Notes: a model not told the origin generated them from the letters alone. DNA of 64,000 nt from Microbispora amethystogenes (GCF_016863015.1 NZ_BOOB01000014.1:124001-188000), one strand, 5' to 3'; shown: positions 52,617-61,509, numbered from the stretch's first letter. Numbers and translations: made by a program.

Positions 52617-53763
52617 TCACCAGGCGGCGTTCGGGGAGTCGCCCTCGCCGGGGTGCTCATCGGTCTTGATCGGCATCGGCGTGGTCGAACCATTGGCAAG
52701 ATCGACTCGGAAGCCCCGCCATCGGTGCACGTAGAGCAGGTATCGGCCGGTTCCATCAAGGCTGAAACGGAGGGTGAGTGACGCGTCGGCTGGCGACGTC
52801 ACCCGCGCGAGAACCCGCGGTTCCTCCCCACCCTCGATCGGTATACGCATGATGGCATGACCGGCCGAGCAGATCAGAGCCCTGCCATCGGGGGTATAAG
52901 CCACGGACTCCAGGAATGGCAGGTCGTTGCTCGGTTTGACGAGACGGGTGGCGGCCAGCAGATCGGATCCCTTCAAGCCGAGGTCGAGGACGCCGATGCC
53001 CCAGCCACCGACCACCAGTGCGATCCGCTGACCGTCCGGGGCCCAGGCCAGGCCGGTCACCACGGACGCTCGCATGCTCCAGTCGCGGCGCTGCCCGGTG
53101 GCGAGATCGACAACAGAGATCTTCGCTCCACCCGGGATGGAGGCGGCGTAGGCCAGTCTGGTGGCGTCCGGGCTCAGGGCGAGGATGTACCCGGCGCCCA
53201 GTGCGTCGCTCTCGAGTCCGGGGACGGGTATCGGGTCGCTCGGCGACCCGTCCTCGGCGAGGTGGACGCGGAAGAACCGGAGGGTAGAGTCTGGCCCGGT
53301 CCATCCGGACAGTACGAAGGTGCGGTTGTCGGGTGCTGCGGTTAGCACTTACCAGGAGGAGCGCACTCCTTCCGGCAGCGGGATGGCGGCCAGGAACTCT
53401 CCGGTTGTGGCGTCGTGCACGGCGGGCCGTACCGGAGTGAAGATTGCCGTCTTGGACTTATTCGGAAAGCGTGCGAGTGGAGCCCTCGCGGTGACAAAGA
53501 ATCGCGGTGGGCCGGTGACCGGCAGGGGCGAAGAGGTCGCCATCGGCAGCGGCGGGGAAACGGCTGCGGAAATCTGACGATTGCGCGACTGTGGCGAGGA
53601 GAGATGGCAACGCTGACGGTGAGGACATCGCGCAAGCCGTAGAGGACGCCCGGTCCTTGAGCGAGACCCGCTCGTAGGCGTGATCCCCGCCGTTGTCGCC
53701 GCAGGCGCCCACCAGCGCCAGCACGAGTAAACCTGCCGTGGTGACACCTGCGCGTGGCAACAT
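52617..53763 (-). pseudogene. beta-propeller lipoprotein gene, disrupted
   Basis: The 5' end encodes a lipoprotein signal peptide (MLPRAGVTTAGLLVLALVGAC, lipobox LVGAC; start at 53763) and a short ERVSLKD segment. The frame then changes near 53600 and continues with LPVTGPPRFFVTARAP ... LPEGVRSSW, followed by an in-frame TAA at 53349-53351. After it the same frame runs on as LTAAPDNRTFVLSGWTG through WD40/PD40-like beta-propeller repeats to the stop. One frameshift and one nonsense codon break what would be a surface beta-propeller protein of about 380 residues. Confidence 0.75.
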
Positions 53764-54125
53764 ATGTAGATCATCTTGTGGTGTCGGATACGTCGTCAAG
53801 ATCCAGAAATCGCATGCAGAGTAGGTATGGTATTGCGATCTGAGCGTCCGGTTCTGTTTGATCTGTGAAATTCCTAACGTTTCTGTCTACAAGCGATGGC
53901 AAGCAATCTCAGAGGCTGCAAGAGAGGGGCCGTACCAGCAACCTGGGGCTCCTCTTACGGCACTTCGCCTCTCATGCGGCTGCCCGGCCGAGCGAGCTCA
54001 GTCGCTCTCACGGTCCTCACCGACCTTATTTGGGCCGGGCTACGCCCAATACTTCTACCTTCGTCCTGCCTGACACCCAGACTGGAGGCATGAGCGCCAT
54101 GCGCGAGGAACTGCACTACTGATCT
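53764..54125. other. 362-bp stretch with no gene recognised
   Basis: Lower GC than its surroundings. Open frames here have no initiation site or family likeness. It lies between the broken lipoprotein gene and the IS630 transposase. Confidence 0.6.
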
Positions 54126-54761
54126 TTAATTCGTGATGTCGACTCTTGTCCTCATGGCCAGGCCGGTCGGTGGGAGGCAGCCGTCGATGAGGTGGGGCCG
54201 GTACTGGATCTTCTTCAGGGCGCGCTTGATGACGCGGACGAGCTGGGGCAGGTCGGCGGCGGCGAGGTTGGCCAGGGCACCGCGTTTGAGCAGGGACCAG
54301 ATGCCCTCGGTGGGGTTGAGGTCGGGGGCGTAGGCGGGGAGCTGGACGATGGTGAGCCAGTCGGCGTGCTCGGCGGCGAAGGTCTTCATCCCGGGCACCA
54401 GGTGCAGGTTCAGGTTGTCCCAGACCAGCACGATGGGCGCGCCGAGCTGGGCGTGGGCGTGCAGGATCAGGTCGCGGTAGTCCGTCCAGCCAAAGGTCTT
54501 GGACTCGCCCTTGCGACCCCGGTAGACGTGCAGGCGGTAGATCAGCCGGGAGCGTTCGCCGGGCTTGTAGCAGACCAGGGCGGCAATGTTCACCCGTCCG
54601 CTCCCGCGCCCGCGAACGTGGATCATCGGGGTGTGCCCGCGCCGGCCCCAGGTACGAGCGACAGGCGGCCTCAGCCCTTGACCGGCTTCGTCTTCGAAGC
54701 AGATCCAGGCGCCGTCGGCCGCCGCGGATCTTCCACCTGCGGCCAGACCTCCTTCTTCCAC
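54126..54761 (-). CDS. IS630 transposase, C-terminal frame (DDE domain)
   Basis: A 211-residue frame with the DDE endonuclease domain: the first Asp-type site in WICFEDEAGQGL, the second in IVLVWDNLNLHLVPGM and the Glu in YAPDLNPTEGIWSLLKRG. It overlaps the upstream transposase frame by 91 bases and lies in the -1 frame relative to it. Its own start is probably not used; expression would be by frameshift fusion with the N-terminal part, unless the pair is simply broken by a one-base indel. Confidence 0.8.
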   Translation of the reverse strand: MEEGGLAAGGRSAAADGAWICFEDEAGQGLRPPVARTWGRRGHTPMIHVRGRGSGRVNIAALVCYKPGERSRLIYRLHVYRGRKGESKTFGWTDYRDLILHAHAQLGAPIVLVWDNLNLHLVPGMKTFAAEHADWLTIVQLPAYAPDLNPTEGIWSLLKRGALANLAAADLPQLVRVIKRALKKIQYRPHLIDGCLPPTGLAMRTRVDITN

Positions 54762-55210
54762 ACCTCGATTGCGGCCTCGTCACGCTCGATCGCCCGCCGG
54801 GCGGGCCGCTGACAGGACCAGCCGTTACGCCGCAGCAGGTACCACACCCCCTGCAGGGTGTAGCCGATGTGGAACATCCGGCCGATCAGCGTCTTGATCC
54901 GTATCAGCGTCCAGCGCTGGTCGGCGAACCCGTGCGCCAGCGGCCCGCGTTGCAGTTCGGTCTCCAGCCGGGCGAACTGCGCGGGGCTGAGCCGGGGCAG
55001 CGCGTGCGGGCCTGCTGAGGCCAGCGCCGCCGTGCCGCCCTCGCGCCAGGCGCGCCGCCACCGCTCCACCGACCTCTGGGTGACCCGCAGCGTCTTGGCT
55101 ACCGCCGCGTTCGTGACCCCCTGTGCGAACATCTCGGCTGCTCGCAGCCGTACCTGCTCGCGACGCCGCTGCTCCTGGGGGGTGAAGCCGCCGCCTTGGG
55201 CATACCGCAC
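54671..55210 (-). CDS. IS630 transposase, N-terminal frame (HTH domain)
   Basis: A 179-residue frame carrying the DNA-binding helix-turn-helix part of an IS630 transposase (AAEMFAQGVTNAAVAKTLRVTQRSVERWRRAWREGG) and the linker (ADQRWTLIRIKTLIGRMFHIGYTLQGVWYLLRRNGWS). It ends in a stop inside the next frame. The two-frame layout fits programmed -1 frameshifting known for several IS630 groups, but no obvious slippery run is visible at 54671-54761. It may instead be a mutation. Confidence 0.75.
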   Translation of the reverse strand: MRYAQGGGFTPQEQRRREQVRLRAAEMFAQGVTNAAVAKTLRVTQRSVERWRRAWREGGTAALASAGPHALPRLSPAQFARLETELQRGPLAHGFADQRWTLIRIKTLIGRMFHIGYTLQGVWYLLRRNGWSCQRPARRAIERDEAAIEVWKKEVWPQVEDPRRPTAPGSASKTKPVKG

Positions 55211-55279
55211 ACCCTGGTCATACAGATCAGACCAGCCCTCGTCAGCTCACCGAAAAGACCCATTTAAGTTCCGTATCTC

Positions 55280-55447
55280 GTGGACCAGTTGCCGGAGTCA
55301 GAGCTACGCCCGGCTCTGGAGTTGATCCGTGGTCGTCTGGACGAGCCCGCCCCGGTGGAGCGTGACCTTCCGTTCTTCGCGTCGTTCGAGGCCGAGCCGG
55401 ACCTTGCCGAGCGGCACGAGATGCCGCGCTCCGAGATGGGGCGCTGA
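55280..55447 (+). CDS. short antitoxin-like ORF, possibly 5'-truncated by the IS
   Basis: A 55-residue frame (VDQLPESELRPALELIRGRL ... LPFFASFEAEPDLAERHEMP) opening with GTG directly beside the IS end, without a ribosome site. The composition (acidic, helical, ending in Arg) resembles small actinobacterial antitoxin-type proteins. It may be the tail of a gene cut by the IS. Identification is tentative. Confidence 0.45.
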   Translation: MDQLPESELRPALELIRGRLDEPAPVERDLPFFASFEAEPDLAERHEMPRSEMGR

Positions 55448-55631
55448 CACGGCCCCTACGGCACTGGTTCTCATCTCGATCTTCGCCAGGCAGTGGCCCC
55501 TGCTCGTGCCGCCCCAGTGGTCGGTGAGCCAGCCACGTCCTGGAGTCGCGCGTCGGCCCGCGGGCCAAATCACCTTCTCAAGTCCCGAGTTTGCCTGGGC
55601 CGCATCGAGCGCCTGTACATACACTGACGGC

Positions 55632-55976
55632 ATGAGCGCGCAACCGCAGGAGTTCACTCCCGAAGGTCCCCTGCCGGAGAAGAACCTGCGTGCCATCCGA
55701 AGAGCGTTGGTCGTGCCACAGGACCGAGATGGGTTCGATGCAGGTCTTGACGTCGTCCTGGCTGAGGTCCGCGCCAGCTTGGACCTCGGTCGGTTGAGCG
55801 AGTTCATCCACACCTGGTGGCTGATCGCGTGTGACTCGGCCCAAGATCAGCAGGGCCGCAGAGACGCCTACGAGCGGGCCGCCCGCGTCCAGGAACTGGC
55901 TGACGCCGGCCAGTCGATCCCTCGAGGTGATAAGACGTGGCGCCAACTGCTGGCGGAGCGCGGGGTCGAGCGGTAG
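55632..55976 (+). CDS. DUF6247-family protein (probable antitoxin)
   Basis: A 114-residue protein of the DUF6247 type (FTPEGPLPEKNLRAIRRAL ... SEFIHTWWLIACDSAQDQQGRRDAYERAARVQELADAG). Members sit directly before RelE/ParE-like genes and are thought to be antitoxins. The ATG at 55632 is followed by 114 codons. Its TAG stop is immediately followed by the GTG of the toxin-like gene with zero spacing, so the pair is translated together. It lies inside the tRNA-bounded element. Confidence 0.75.
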   Translation: MSAQPQEFTPEGPLPEKNLRAIRRALVVPQDRDGFDAGLDVVLAEVRASLDLGRLSEFIHTWWLIACDSAQDQQGRRDAYERAARVQELADAGQSIPRGDKTWRQLLAERGVER

Positions 55977-56225
55977 GTGTACTCGATCGTCGAGCCCGAT
56001 CCCGTCGCTCAAGAACAGATCGCGGCCCTTCCCGAGTATGCCTTGCGGTATCTGGCCGGGGTACTGGACCTGGTTGAGCTGGAGCCCTGGGCGGGTGGAC
56101 CGCAATCGCCGAGCAAGCCCGACGGCAACATGCGGGTCATGCCGTTTGGAGAGCGTGGGCTGGTGACCTATCTCGTCATGGAGCCCCAACGCGAGGTGTA
56201 TATCGTTCGCGTGCAGTGGATCTAG
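55977..56225 (+). CDS. RelE/ParE-like toxin
   Basis: An 82-residue protein with the RelE/ParE-toxin layout: an N-terminal YSIVEPDPVAQEQIAALPEYALRYLAGVLDLVELEPW helix pair and beta strands (MRVMPFGERGLVTYLVMEPQREVYIVRVQWI). The GTG start follows the antitoxin-like stop directly. RelE members cleave mRNA at ribosomes; the catalytic residues are variable, so activity is uncertain. Confidence 0.72.
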   Translation: MYSIVEPDPVAQEQIAALPEYALRYLAGVLDLVELEPWAGGPQSPSKPDGNMRVMPFGERGLVTYLVMEPQREVYIVRVQWI

Positions 56226-56366
56226 TTTCTAGCTTGCCGGCAGGCGCGGCGCGCTGGGTGACCATCGCCGTGGACGAGCCTGGACGGCGGTGGACAACGG
56301 TGGACCGTACGCCAAGGTCAGGGCGGGTATAGGCGCTGGTCCCGCCCGTTCCCGGGCTGACCTACC

Positions 56367-56404
56367 AGCGAGGGGCCACTGGTTCGAACCCAGTACCGCC
56401 CACC
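56367..56404 (+). other. attR (duplicate of tRNA-Val 3' end)
   Basis: A 38-bp block AGCGAGGGGCCACTGGTTCG...CCACC differing from attL at one position. The sequence continues with an A, giving a full CCA, as in the original tRNA gene before integration. The 5' half of a tRNA is absent, so it is not a gene. Confidence 0.8.
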
Positions 56405-56498
56405 AAGCCGTCGTCGCCAACGCGCTCCTGAGTCGAGGAACATCGGGAAGATGCGGGAATGCGAAACTGGCCGTATCTGACAGAAGATCGGAGCGGGG

Positions 56499-56891
56499 AT
56501 GGACATGCGCGCGGAGGTGGAGTGGGTGGACTCGCGGCAGAGGCTGCCGGGGGACGGAATGCCCGTGGCCGCCGCGATCACGGGCCGTTTCGCGTCCGAC
56601 GATACGGACGAGCGTGATCCGGACGCCGGACAGGAATTCTGGCTGGTGAGGCCGATGTACTTCACCACCCGTCACTTCGCTGAGGACGGGCGTGAGTACC
56701 GCGACTGTTTCGTCGACTCTGACGGTGTCGTCCGCCTGCCCTACGGCCGGGACCCTGACGAGCCGCGGGACTGTGACGATCCGATCACCCACTGGGCGGA
56801 ACTGCCCACTCTGCCGGGCACGACCGTGCATTACCTGCTGGGTGAGAAGGCGGAGACCGCTCGCGCGAACGCCTTGGGCGAGGGAACGTAA
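56499..56891 (+). CDS. DUF551-like protein
   Basis: A 130-residue acidic protein. The opening VEWVDSRQRLPGDGMPVAAAITGRF and the later ITHWAELPTLPG match the spacing of the DUF551 domain found in phage and mobile-element proteins. A middle segment (FWLVRPMYFTTRHFAEDG) is added. There is no transmembrane segment. The start at 56499 is preceded by GGAGCGGGG. It lies just outside attR; its function is not known. Confidence 0.55.
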   Translation: MDMRAEVEWVDSRQRLPGDGMPVAAAITGRFASDDTDERDPDAGQEFWLVRPMYFTTRHFAEDGREYRDCFVDSDGVVRLPYGRDPDEPRDCDDPITHWAELPTLPGTTVHYLLGEKAETARANALGEGT

Positions 56892-56912
56892 CGGCGTTCA
56901 TCGGTCACATGC

Positions 56913-58844
56913 CTACCGACCGAGATCCCACATCACGACCTTCTCGGCTTTGCCGCCGGCAAGCACGACGGTGTGCCCGTTCACGTAGCCGAGTGCCATG
57001 ACGATCAACCGATTGTGAGCTATGAGGGGCTCGCCGATCTGCCGTCCGTCGAGCAGGTTCCACACACGGATTTCGCCGCCCAGGGAGGCGGTCACCGCGA
57101 TCGGGATGTCGCCGAGTCGCCCAGTGAGAATGTGGAGGACGCGCGTGCCGTGCCCTCGGAGAGCGGGCGTGAGTTTGCGACCGGTCCGCAGATCCCAGAA
57201 ATAGACGCGACCGCTGCGTCTGGTGAGGACACCGGTCGTACAGCGTACGCGGGCCACCGCGATCGGGGATTCGCTGGAGCTGACCCCGCTCACCTCGCCG
57301 ATGCGGCGGCCGCTCTGGAAATCCAGAATGCGGGTCGTTCCGTTCAGGCTGACGAGGAGAACCGGCCTGCCGTCGATTTCGGCCAGAGTCGTGAGCTGCA
57401 GTGGAGTGGTGGCACCGATCTTCACCGGGGCTCCGATTTCCGCACCCGTGACCGGGTCTTTTATCCATGCCCTGGCTCCGCTCCTGCCGAACAGCACGGT
57501 GCGATCACCGGCCCGGGTGACCAACGGCGCCGTCCTTTCGCCCCTGGCGAGAGCCTCCTCCAGGCTGGAGGCGACGAGATCCCGGAATCGTCCGCCTCCC
57601 GTTCGGTCCGCGACGACAGTGCGGTCACGCAGACGATCGGCCGGGATGCCGTCGAGGGAGCCGTAGGTGTCAGGGGGCGGAGCGGAGATTCTCTGTCCCG
57701 TGGCGAGGTCCCATTGGATCCTCCGGTCATCCCAACCCTGAGTGATCGCTACTGGGCGTCCGTTCGACTCGCTGACCGCGATCGCCAGAATCTCGTCGGT
57801 GTGACCGGGTGGGACGGTCGCGGCGAGCTGCCTCGCGGTGCCGAGGTCCCAGAGCCGGACGGTGTTGTCACCGCCTCCGGTCACCGCGATCGGCCGGCCG
57901 CCCAGTTCTCCCACGGCCAGTGAGACCTCGATGAAGGCCGGCCGCGAAAATCCGTAGGATTCGCCGCCCAGAGCACTGGGGGCCGGTGGATTGCCGGGCA
58001 GGAGCCCGATCTGCTCGCGCGAGACGGGGTCCCAAATGGAGACGCTGCCCGCGGGCCGGTTCACGGTCAGAAGGACGGTCTTCCCGTTCACCGTTGCCTT
58101 TCGCACAGTGGTGAAATCACCGTCGATTCCCGCGAGTTGTCTCCCGCTGGCGAGGTCGAAGAAACGGAGGGGATCCGGTCCCGGTTCGTTCTCGTCGCCG
58201 CCATCGTCGTTGACCACCGCGGTGAGCCTGCCGCGCAGAGTGACGAGTTCGAGCGCGTCAACTCCGTTGTCCTCTCCCAGCAGGATCCGCGGCCCGATCT
58301 CCCGCCCGGTCGCCGCATCGACCACGTGGAGCTCGTCGTCGGCGGTGACCTTCACGGGGCGACCGTGCAAGCGGCCGATCGCGGCACCTTTGGCATCGCC
58401 GCTGGTCACTGTCAGCGGTTGTCCCTGAAACCGCCCTACGGTGACTGTCTTCTCTGAGTGGCCCGCCTTGACGAACAGCGTGAGCGGGTGTCCCGGAAAC
58501 AGACTCGTAGTGATCGCCCTGATCGGTCCACCGACCCTGACCGGCTCTCCGATCGGGGCGAGGGTGGGAAGGTCCCAGACACGCAGACTGCCCTCCTCTC
58601 CGGCGCTGACCGCGACGGGACGCGATCCCAGCAGGCCGATGGCCACACCGGTCACATTGGTGTGCCCGTCACCCCCGAGGGCCACCGGAGGCCCGAACGA
58701 GCGGGGAACAGGCGTCTTGGCCGTCTCCTCGCACGGTTTCGAGGCGTACGGCCATTTCGGCGGCCCAGCCGCTGACGCACGGAGCGCGGGTCCGGCCAGC
58801 AGCAGGCAAAGGAGCAGCGACAAAGGTCTGCGAACCACACTCAC
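56913..58844 (-). CDS. secreted WD40-repeat beta-propeller protein
   Basis: A 643-residue protein with a signal peptide (about 1-26, MSVVRRPLSLLLCLLLAGPALRASA) and about a dozen WD40-like repeats, for example VAVSAGEEGSLRVWDLPTL, VTGGGDNTVRLWDLG, VYFWDLRTGRKL and VMWDLG at the end. It has a single long propeller or two propellers and no enzyme domain. The GTG at 58844 has GGGGGAG nine bases upstream; a TTG at 58850 is possible. Role at the cell surface unknown. It is convergent with the DUF551-like gene. Confidence 0.8.
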   Translation of the reverse strand: MSVVRRPLSLLLCLLLAGPALRASAAGPPKWPYASKPCEETAKTPVPRSFGPPVALGGDGHTNVTGVAIGLLGSRPVAVSAGEEGSLRVWDLPTLAPIGEPVRVGGPIRAITTSLFPGHPLTLFVKAGHSEKTVTVGRFQGQPLTVTSGDAKGAAIGRLHGRPVKVTADDELHVVDAATGREIGPRILLGEDNGVDALELVTLRGRLTAVVNDDGGDENEPGPDPLRFFDLASGRQLAGIDGDFTTVRKATVNGKTVLLTVNRPAGSVSIWDPVSREQIGLLPGNPPAPSALGGESYGFSRPAFIEVSLAVGELGGRPIAVTGGGDNTVRLWDLGTARQLAATVPPGHTDEILAIAVSESNGRPVAITQGWDDRRIQWDLATGQRISAPPPDTYGSLDGIPADRLRDRTVVADRTGGGRFRDLVASSLEEALARGERTAPLVTRAGDRTVLFGRSGARAWIKDPVTGAEIGAPVKIGATTPLQLTTLAEIDGRPVLLVSLNGTTRILDFQSGRRIGEVSGVSSSESPIAVARVRCTTGVLTRRSGRVYFWDLRTGRKLTPALRGHGTRVLHILTGRLGDIPIAVTASLGGEIRVWNLLDGRQIGEPLIAHNRLIVMALGYVNGHTVVLAGGKAEKVVMWDLGR

Positions 58845-58902
58845 CCGCAACAGCTCCCCCAGGGACGGATGATTCGACGATCACTGTAGGGCTTTCCTCG
58901 GT

Positions 58903-61509
58903 TCAGTCGAGGAGTTCGACGTACCCGTCGGTTCCGTGGACGCGGATCCGCCGGCCGTCCCGGATCAGCCGGGTGGCCTGCTCCACTCCCACGACGGCCG
59001 GCAGGCCGTACTCTCGCGCGATCACCGCTCCGTGCGTCATGAGGCCGCCCACCTCCGTCACCAGTCCGGCGACGGAGACGAACAGGGGGGTCCAGCTGGG
59101 GTCGGTGTAGGTGGTGACCAGGATGTCGCCCGCATCGAGGTCGGCCTGCGCCATGTCCAGGACGACGCGGGCACGGCCTTCGACGGTCCCGGCCGAGACC
59201 GGCAGGCCCACCAGTGCGCCGGGCGGGGCGTCGTCACGCAGATACCGGCCGGTGACGGCCTCGCCGTCCGACGTGAGGACCCGGGGCGGCGTGAGCGCCT
59301 CGTACGACCGGAACGCCTCCCGCCTTTCCAGGATGAGTTCGGCGTCCACGTCGTCGGTGCGTACGACCTCACGCAGTTCCTCGAACCTGAGGAAGAAGAT
59401 GTCGTCCTTCTCCCGCAGGACGCCGGACCGAACGAGGCGATCGGCCTCCCGCAGCAACGCCTGCTTGTAGACGAAGTAGCGGCTGACCATGCCGTACTTG
59501 GGATACTCCCGGTATCCGGCGAAGGTGCGGACGCGGTCGATCATCCGCTTGGTCTCCTCGGCCTTCTGCTCCCCGTCAGGCAGGGCGCGCAACCGCGTCA
59601 GCAGGTCCTCTTCTTTTCGTTGCGCCTCCTGGCGTCCTTGTTCGAAGCGTCGCTTGCCGGCGCCCGGCTCGAAGTTCCTGACGTTGCCGAGGATGCTGGG
59701 CACGAGCGTGGCGGGTCGCTCGCTCCAGCGCGTCCTGGTGATGTCGATCTCGCCCGTGCAGCGCATGCCGTACTCGTGGAGGTAGCTCCGGATGGCGTCA
59801 CGTGCCTCCCGTCCGCCGGGCAGCCCGGTCAGCTCGTCGAGGAAGCCGTCTCCCTCCCGGCCTTCGTCCGCGACGCGCTGCAGGAACGCCACGACGTCCG
59901 CGTACGGCCGGATCGCGTCCGCGACGTCGAGGAGCGCCAGCCCCATCTCCGACGTGACGTTGTGGGGGACCGATTGCGTGAGCACGTCGGCCGCGTTCTT
60001 CTCGCCCAGCCACGTCTCGAGGTGGTCGTTGAGCCACCAGGCCGCCTCCATCCCCGCCATGATCACCTGGATGCTCCGCGGGTCGAACAGGACGCGCTTC
60101 AGCTCCGCGATGTCGGCCAGGATGAAGTCGAGCAGCGCCGGGCCGGAGAGGCCCTGGATCTCGCGCCGCAGGGTGGCGACGGACTCCTGACCGCGCCGGA
60201 TCAGCTCGGTGACGACGGCGGGGTCGGTCTCGATCGGGGCGGGCGGGCCGCCGGCGGGCGCGCCGCCGGAGTCGTCGTCCGGAAGCGAGCGGAGGAAGTC
60301 GCCGCGGTCGACGACGCTCTGCAGCGCGTCCCGGATGAGCGGGTCGGATCTCCCCAGGGTCCCGATGAGGTTCGCGCGGCCGGCGGGTGTCGCAAGGATG
60401 GGAGCGACGTCGACGAACAACCGCCCGCCCGCCTCGTGCATCGGCCGGGGGGTCGTCAGCTGCCACAGGGAGAGTCCCAGCGGCTTCATCGCGTCGGTCA
60501 TCATCTGCTGGTGACCGACGGAGACATAGAGGTGGTTGTCCTGGTCGTCGGTCACGGGGACGGGGAACAGGGTGGTGATCGGCCGGCTCTGGACGATGTG
60601 GAACTCGTCGCCGGCCAGGCACCATTCGATGTCCTGCGGCCGGCCGAAGTGCGCTTCGATCCGCCGGCCCAGCCGCACCAGGCGCACGACCTGCGCATCG
60701 GTCAGGGCCGGCCGCGTCTGCCGCTGCGGCTCGACCGGCACCTCCTGGGTACCGCCTCCCGGCGACGCCTGGACGAACCGCGGCTTGGCGGCGACGGTCG
60801 TGGCCACGACCTGGTCGTCGCGCACCGTGTAGACGTCGCCGGAGACCAGACCGGAGACGAGCGCCTCGCCGAGCCCCCAACCGGCCTCCACGGTGGCGAT
60901 CTTCCGGTTCGAGGTCACGGGGTCGGCGGTGAACAGGATCCCGGCCGCGTCCGGGAACACCATCCGCTGGACGACCACGGCCATCCGCACCTTCCGGTGG
61001 TCGAAGCCGTTGCGGAGCCGGTAGGTCACCGCCCGTTCGGTGAACAGCGAGGCCCAGCACCGCCGGACGTGCCGGAGGATCTCCGCCAGGCCCACGATGT
61101 TCAGGTACGAGTCCTGCTGGCCGGCGAAGGACGCGGTCGGCAGGTCCTCGGCCGTCGCGCTGGAGCGCACCGCGTAGGAGGCGTCGTCCCCGAGCCGGGC
61201 GAGCGATTCGCCGATCGCCGCCACAAGATCGTCGGGCATCGCGACGCCTTCGACGACGCGGCGGACATCCGCGCTCAGGGTGCGGATCTCCGCGCGGTCG
61301 TCCGGCCGTACGCGGGACAGCAGGTCAAGCTGGGCGTCGATCGACGGCACCTCGGCCACGATCCGCTGAAAGGCGTCCGTCGTGACGCAGAAGCCGTCCG
61401 GCACGCGGATGCCGTCGATTCGCGACAGCTCGCCCAGATGCACCCCCTTTCCGCCGACTTCCGCGACATTCGTCGAGTCGATTTGCTGGAAACCCATCAC
61501 GTAGCGCAA
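58903..61509 (-). CDS. rph: rifampin phosphotransferase
   Basis: An 868-residue enzyme built like PEP synthase. The N-terminal ATP-grasp begins IDSTNVAEVGGKGVHLGELS, with YAVRSSATAEDLPTASFAGQQDSYLNI. The long middle part is the rifampin-binding domain. The C-terminal swivelling domain has the catalytic His826 in EVGGLMTHGAVIAREYGLPAVVGV. Enzymes of this family phosphorylate rifamycin with ATP, giving AMP and inorganic phosphate, and confer resistance. The TTG at 61509 follows GGAG eight bases upstream. The gene stands alone. Confidence 0.88.
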   Translation of the reverse strand: MRYVMGFQQIDSTNVAEVGGKGVHLGELSRIDGIRVPDGFCVTTDAFQRIVAEVPSIDAQLDLLSRVRPDDRAEIRTLSADVRRVVEGVAMPDDLVAAIGESLARLGDDASYAVRSSATAEDLPTASFAGQQDSYLNIVGLAEILRHVRRCWASLFTERAVTYRLRNGFDHRKVRMAVVVQRMVFPDAAGILFTADPVTSNRKIATVEAGWGLGEALVSGLVSGDVYTVRDDQVVATTVAAKPRFVQASPGGGTQEVPVEPQRQTRPALTDAQVVRLVRLGRRIEAHFGRPQDIEWCLAGDEFHIVQSRPITTLFPVPVTDDQDNHLYVSVGHQQMMTDAMKPLGLSLWQLTTPRPMHEAGGRLFVDVAPILATPAGRANLIGTLGRSDPLIRDALQSVVDRGDFLRSLPDDDSGGAPAGGPPAPIETDPAVVTELIRRGQESVATLRREIQGLSGPALLDFILADIAELKRVLFDPRSIQVIMAGMEAAWWLNDHLETWLGEKNAADVLTQSVPHNVTSEMGLALLDVADAIRPYADVVAFLQRVADEGREGDGFLDELTGLPGGREARDAIRSYLHEYGMRCTGEIDITRTRWSERPATLVPSILGNVRNFEPGAGKRRFEQGRQEAQRKEEDLLTRLRALPDGEQKAEETKRMIDRVRTFAGYREYPKYGMVSRYFVYKQALLREADRLVRSGVLREKDDIFFLRFEELREVVRTDDVDAELILERREAFRSYEALTPPRVLTSDGEAVTGRYLRDDAPPGALVGLPVSAGTVEGRARVVLDMAQADLDAGDILVTTYTDPSWTPLFVSVAGLVTEVGGLMTHGAVIAREYGLPAVVGVEQATRLIRDGRRIRVHGTDGYVELLD

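Larger units (their letters stand above)
54107..55272 (-). mobile_element. IS630-family insertion sequence (approximate limits)
   Basis: Two overlapping transposase frames lie within it. GGAACT at 54107-54112 and its complement AGTTCC at 55267-55272 may be the outer ends, and inner sequences TGATCTTT and AAAGACCC are related. I could not see clear terminal repeats or a TA duplication, so the limits are provisional. Confidence 0.5.
52259..56404. mobile_element. integrated element in tRNA-Val (degenerate)
   Basis: The 3' end of the tRNA is repeated 4.07 kb downstream (38 bp, one mismatch), giving attL and attR. Between them are a C-terminal scrap of a tyrosine integrase next to attL, a broken lipoprotein gene, an IS630-type element and a toxin-antitoxin-like pair. 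No replication, transfer or phage structural genes remain. A decayed integrative element is the simplest reading. Confidence 0.7.

Noticed and set aside
53858-54122. Small plus-strand genes before the IS630 transposase
   Set aside because: Three overlapping frames are open, none with a start signal or recognisable protein.
56351-56404. A second tRNA-Val gene
   Set aside because: Only the 3' half is present; there is no D-arm or 5' acceptor strand. It is the att duplicate.
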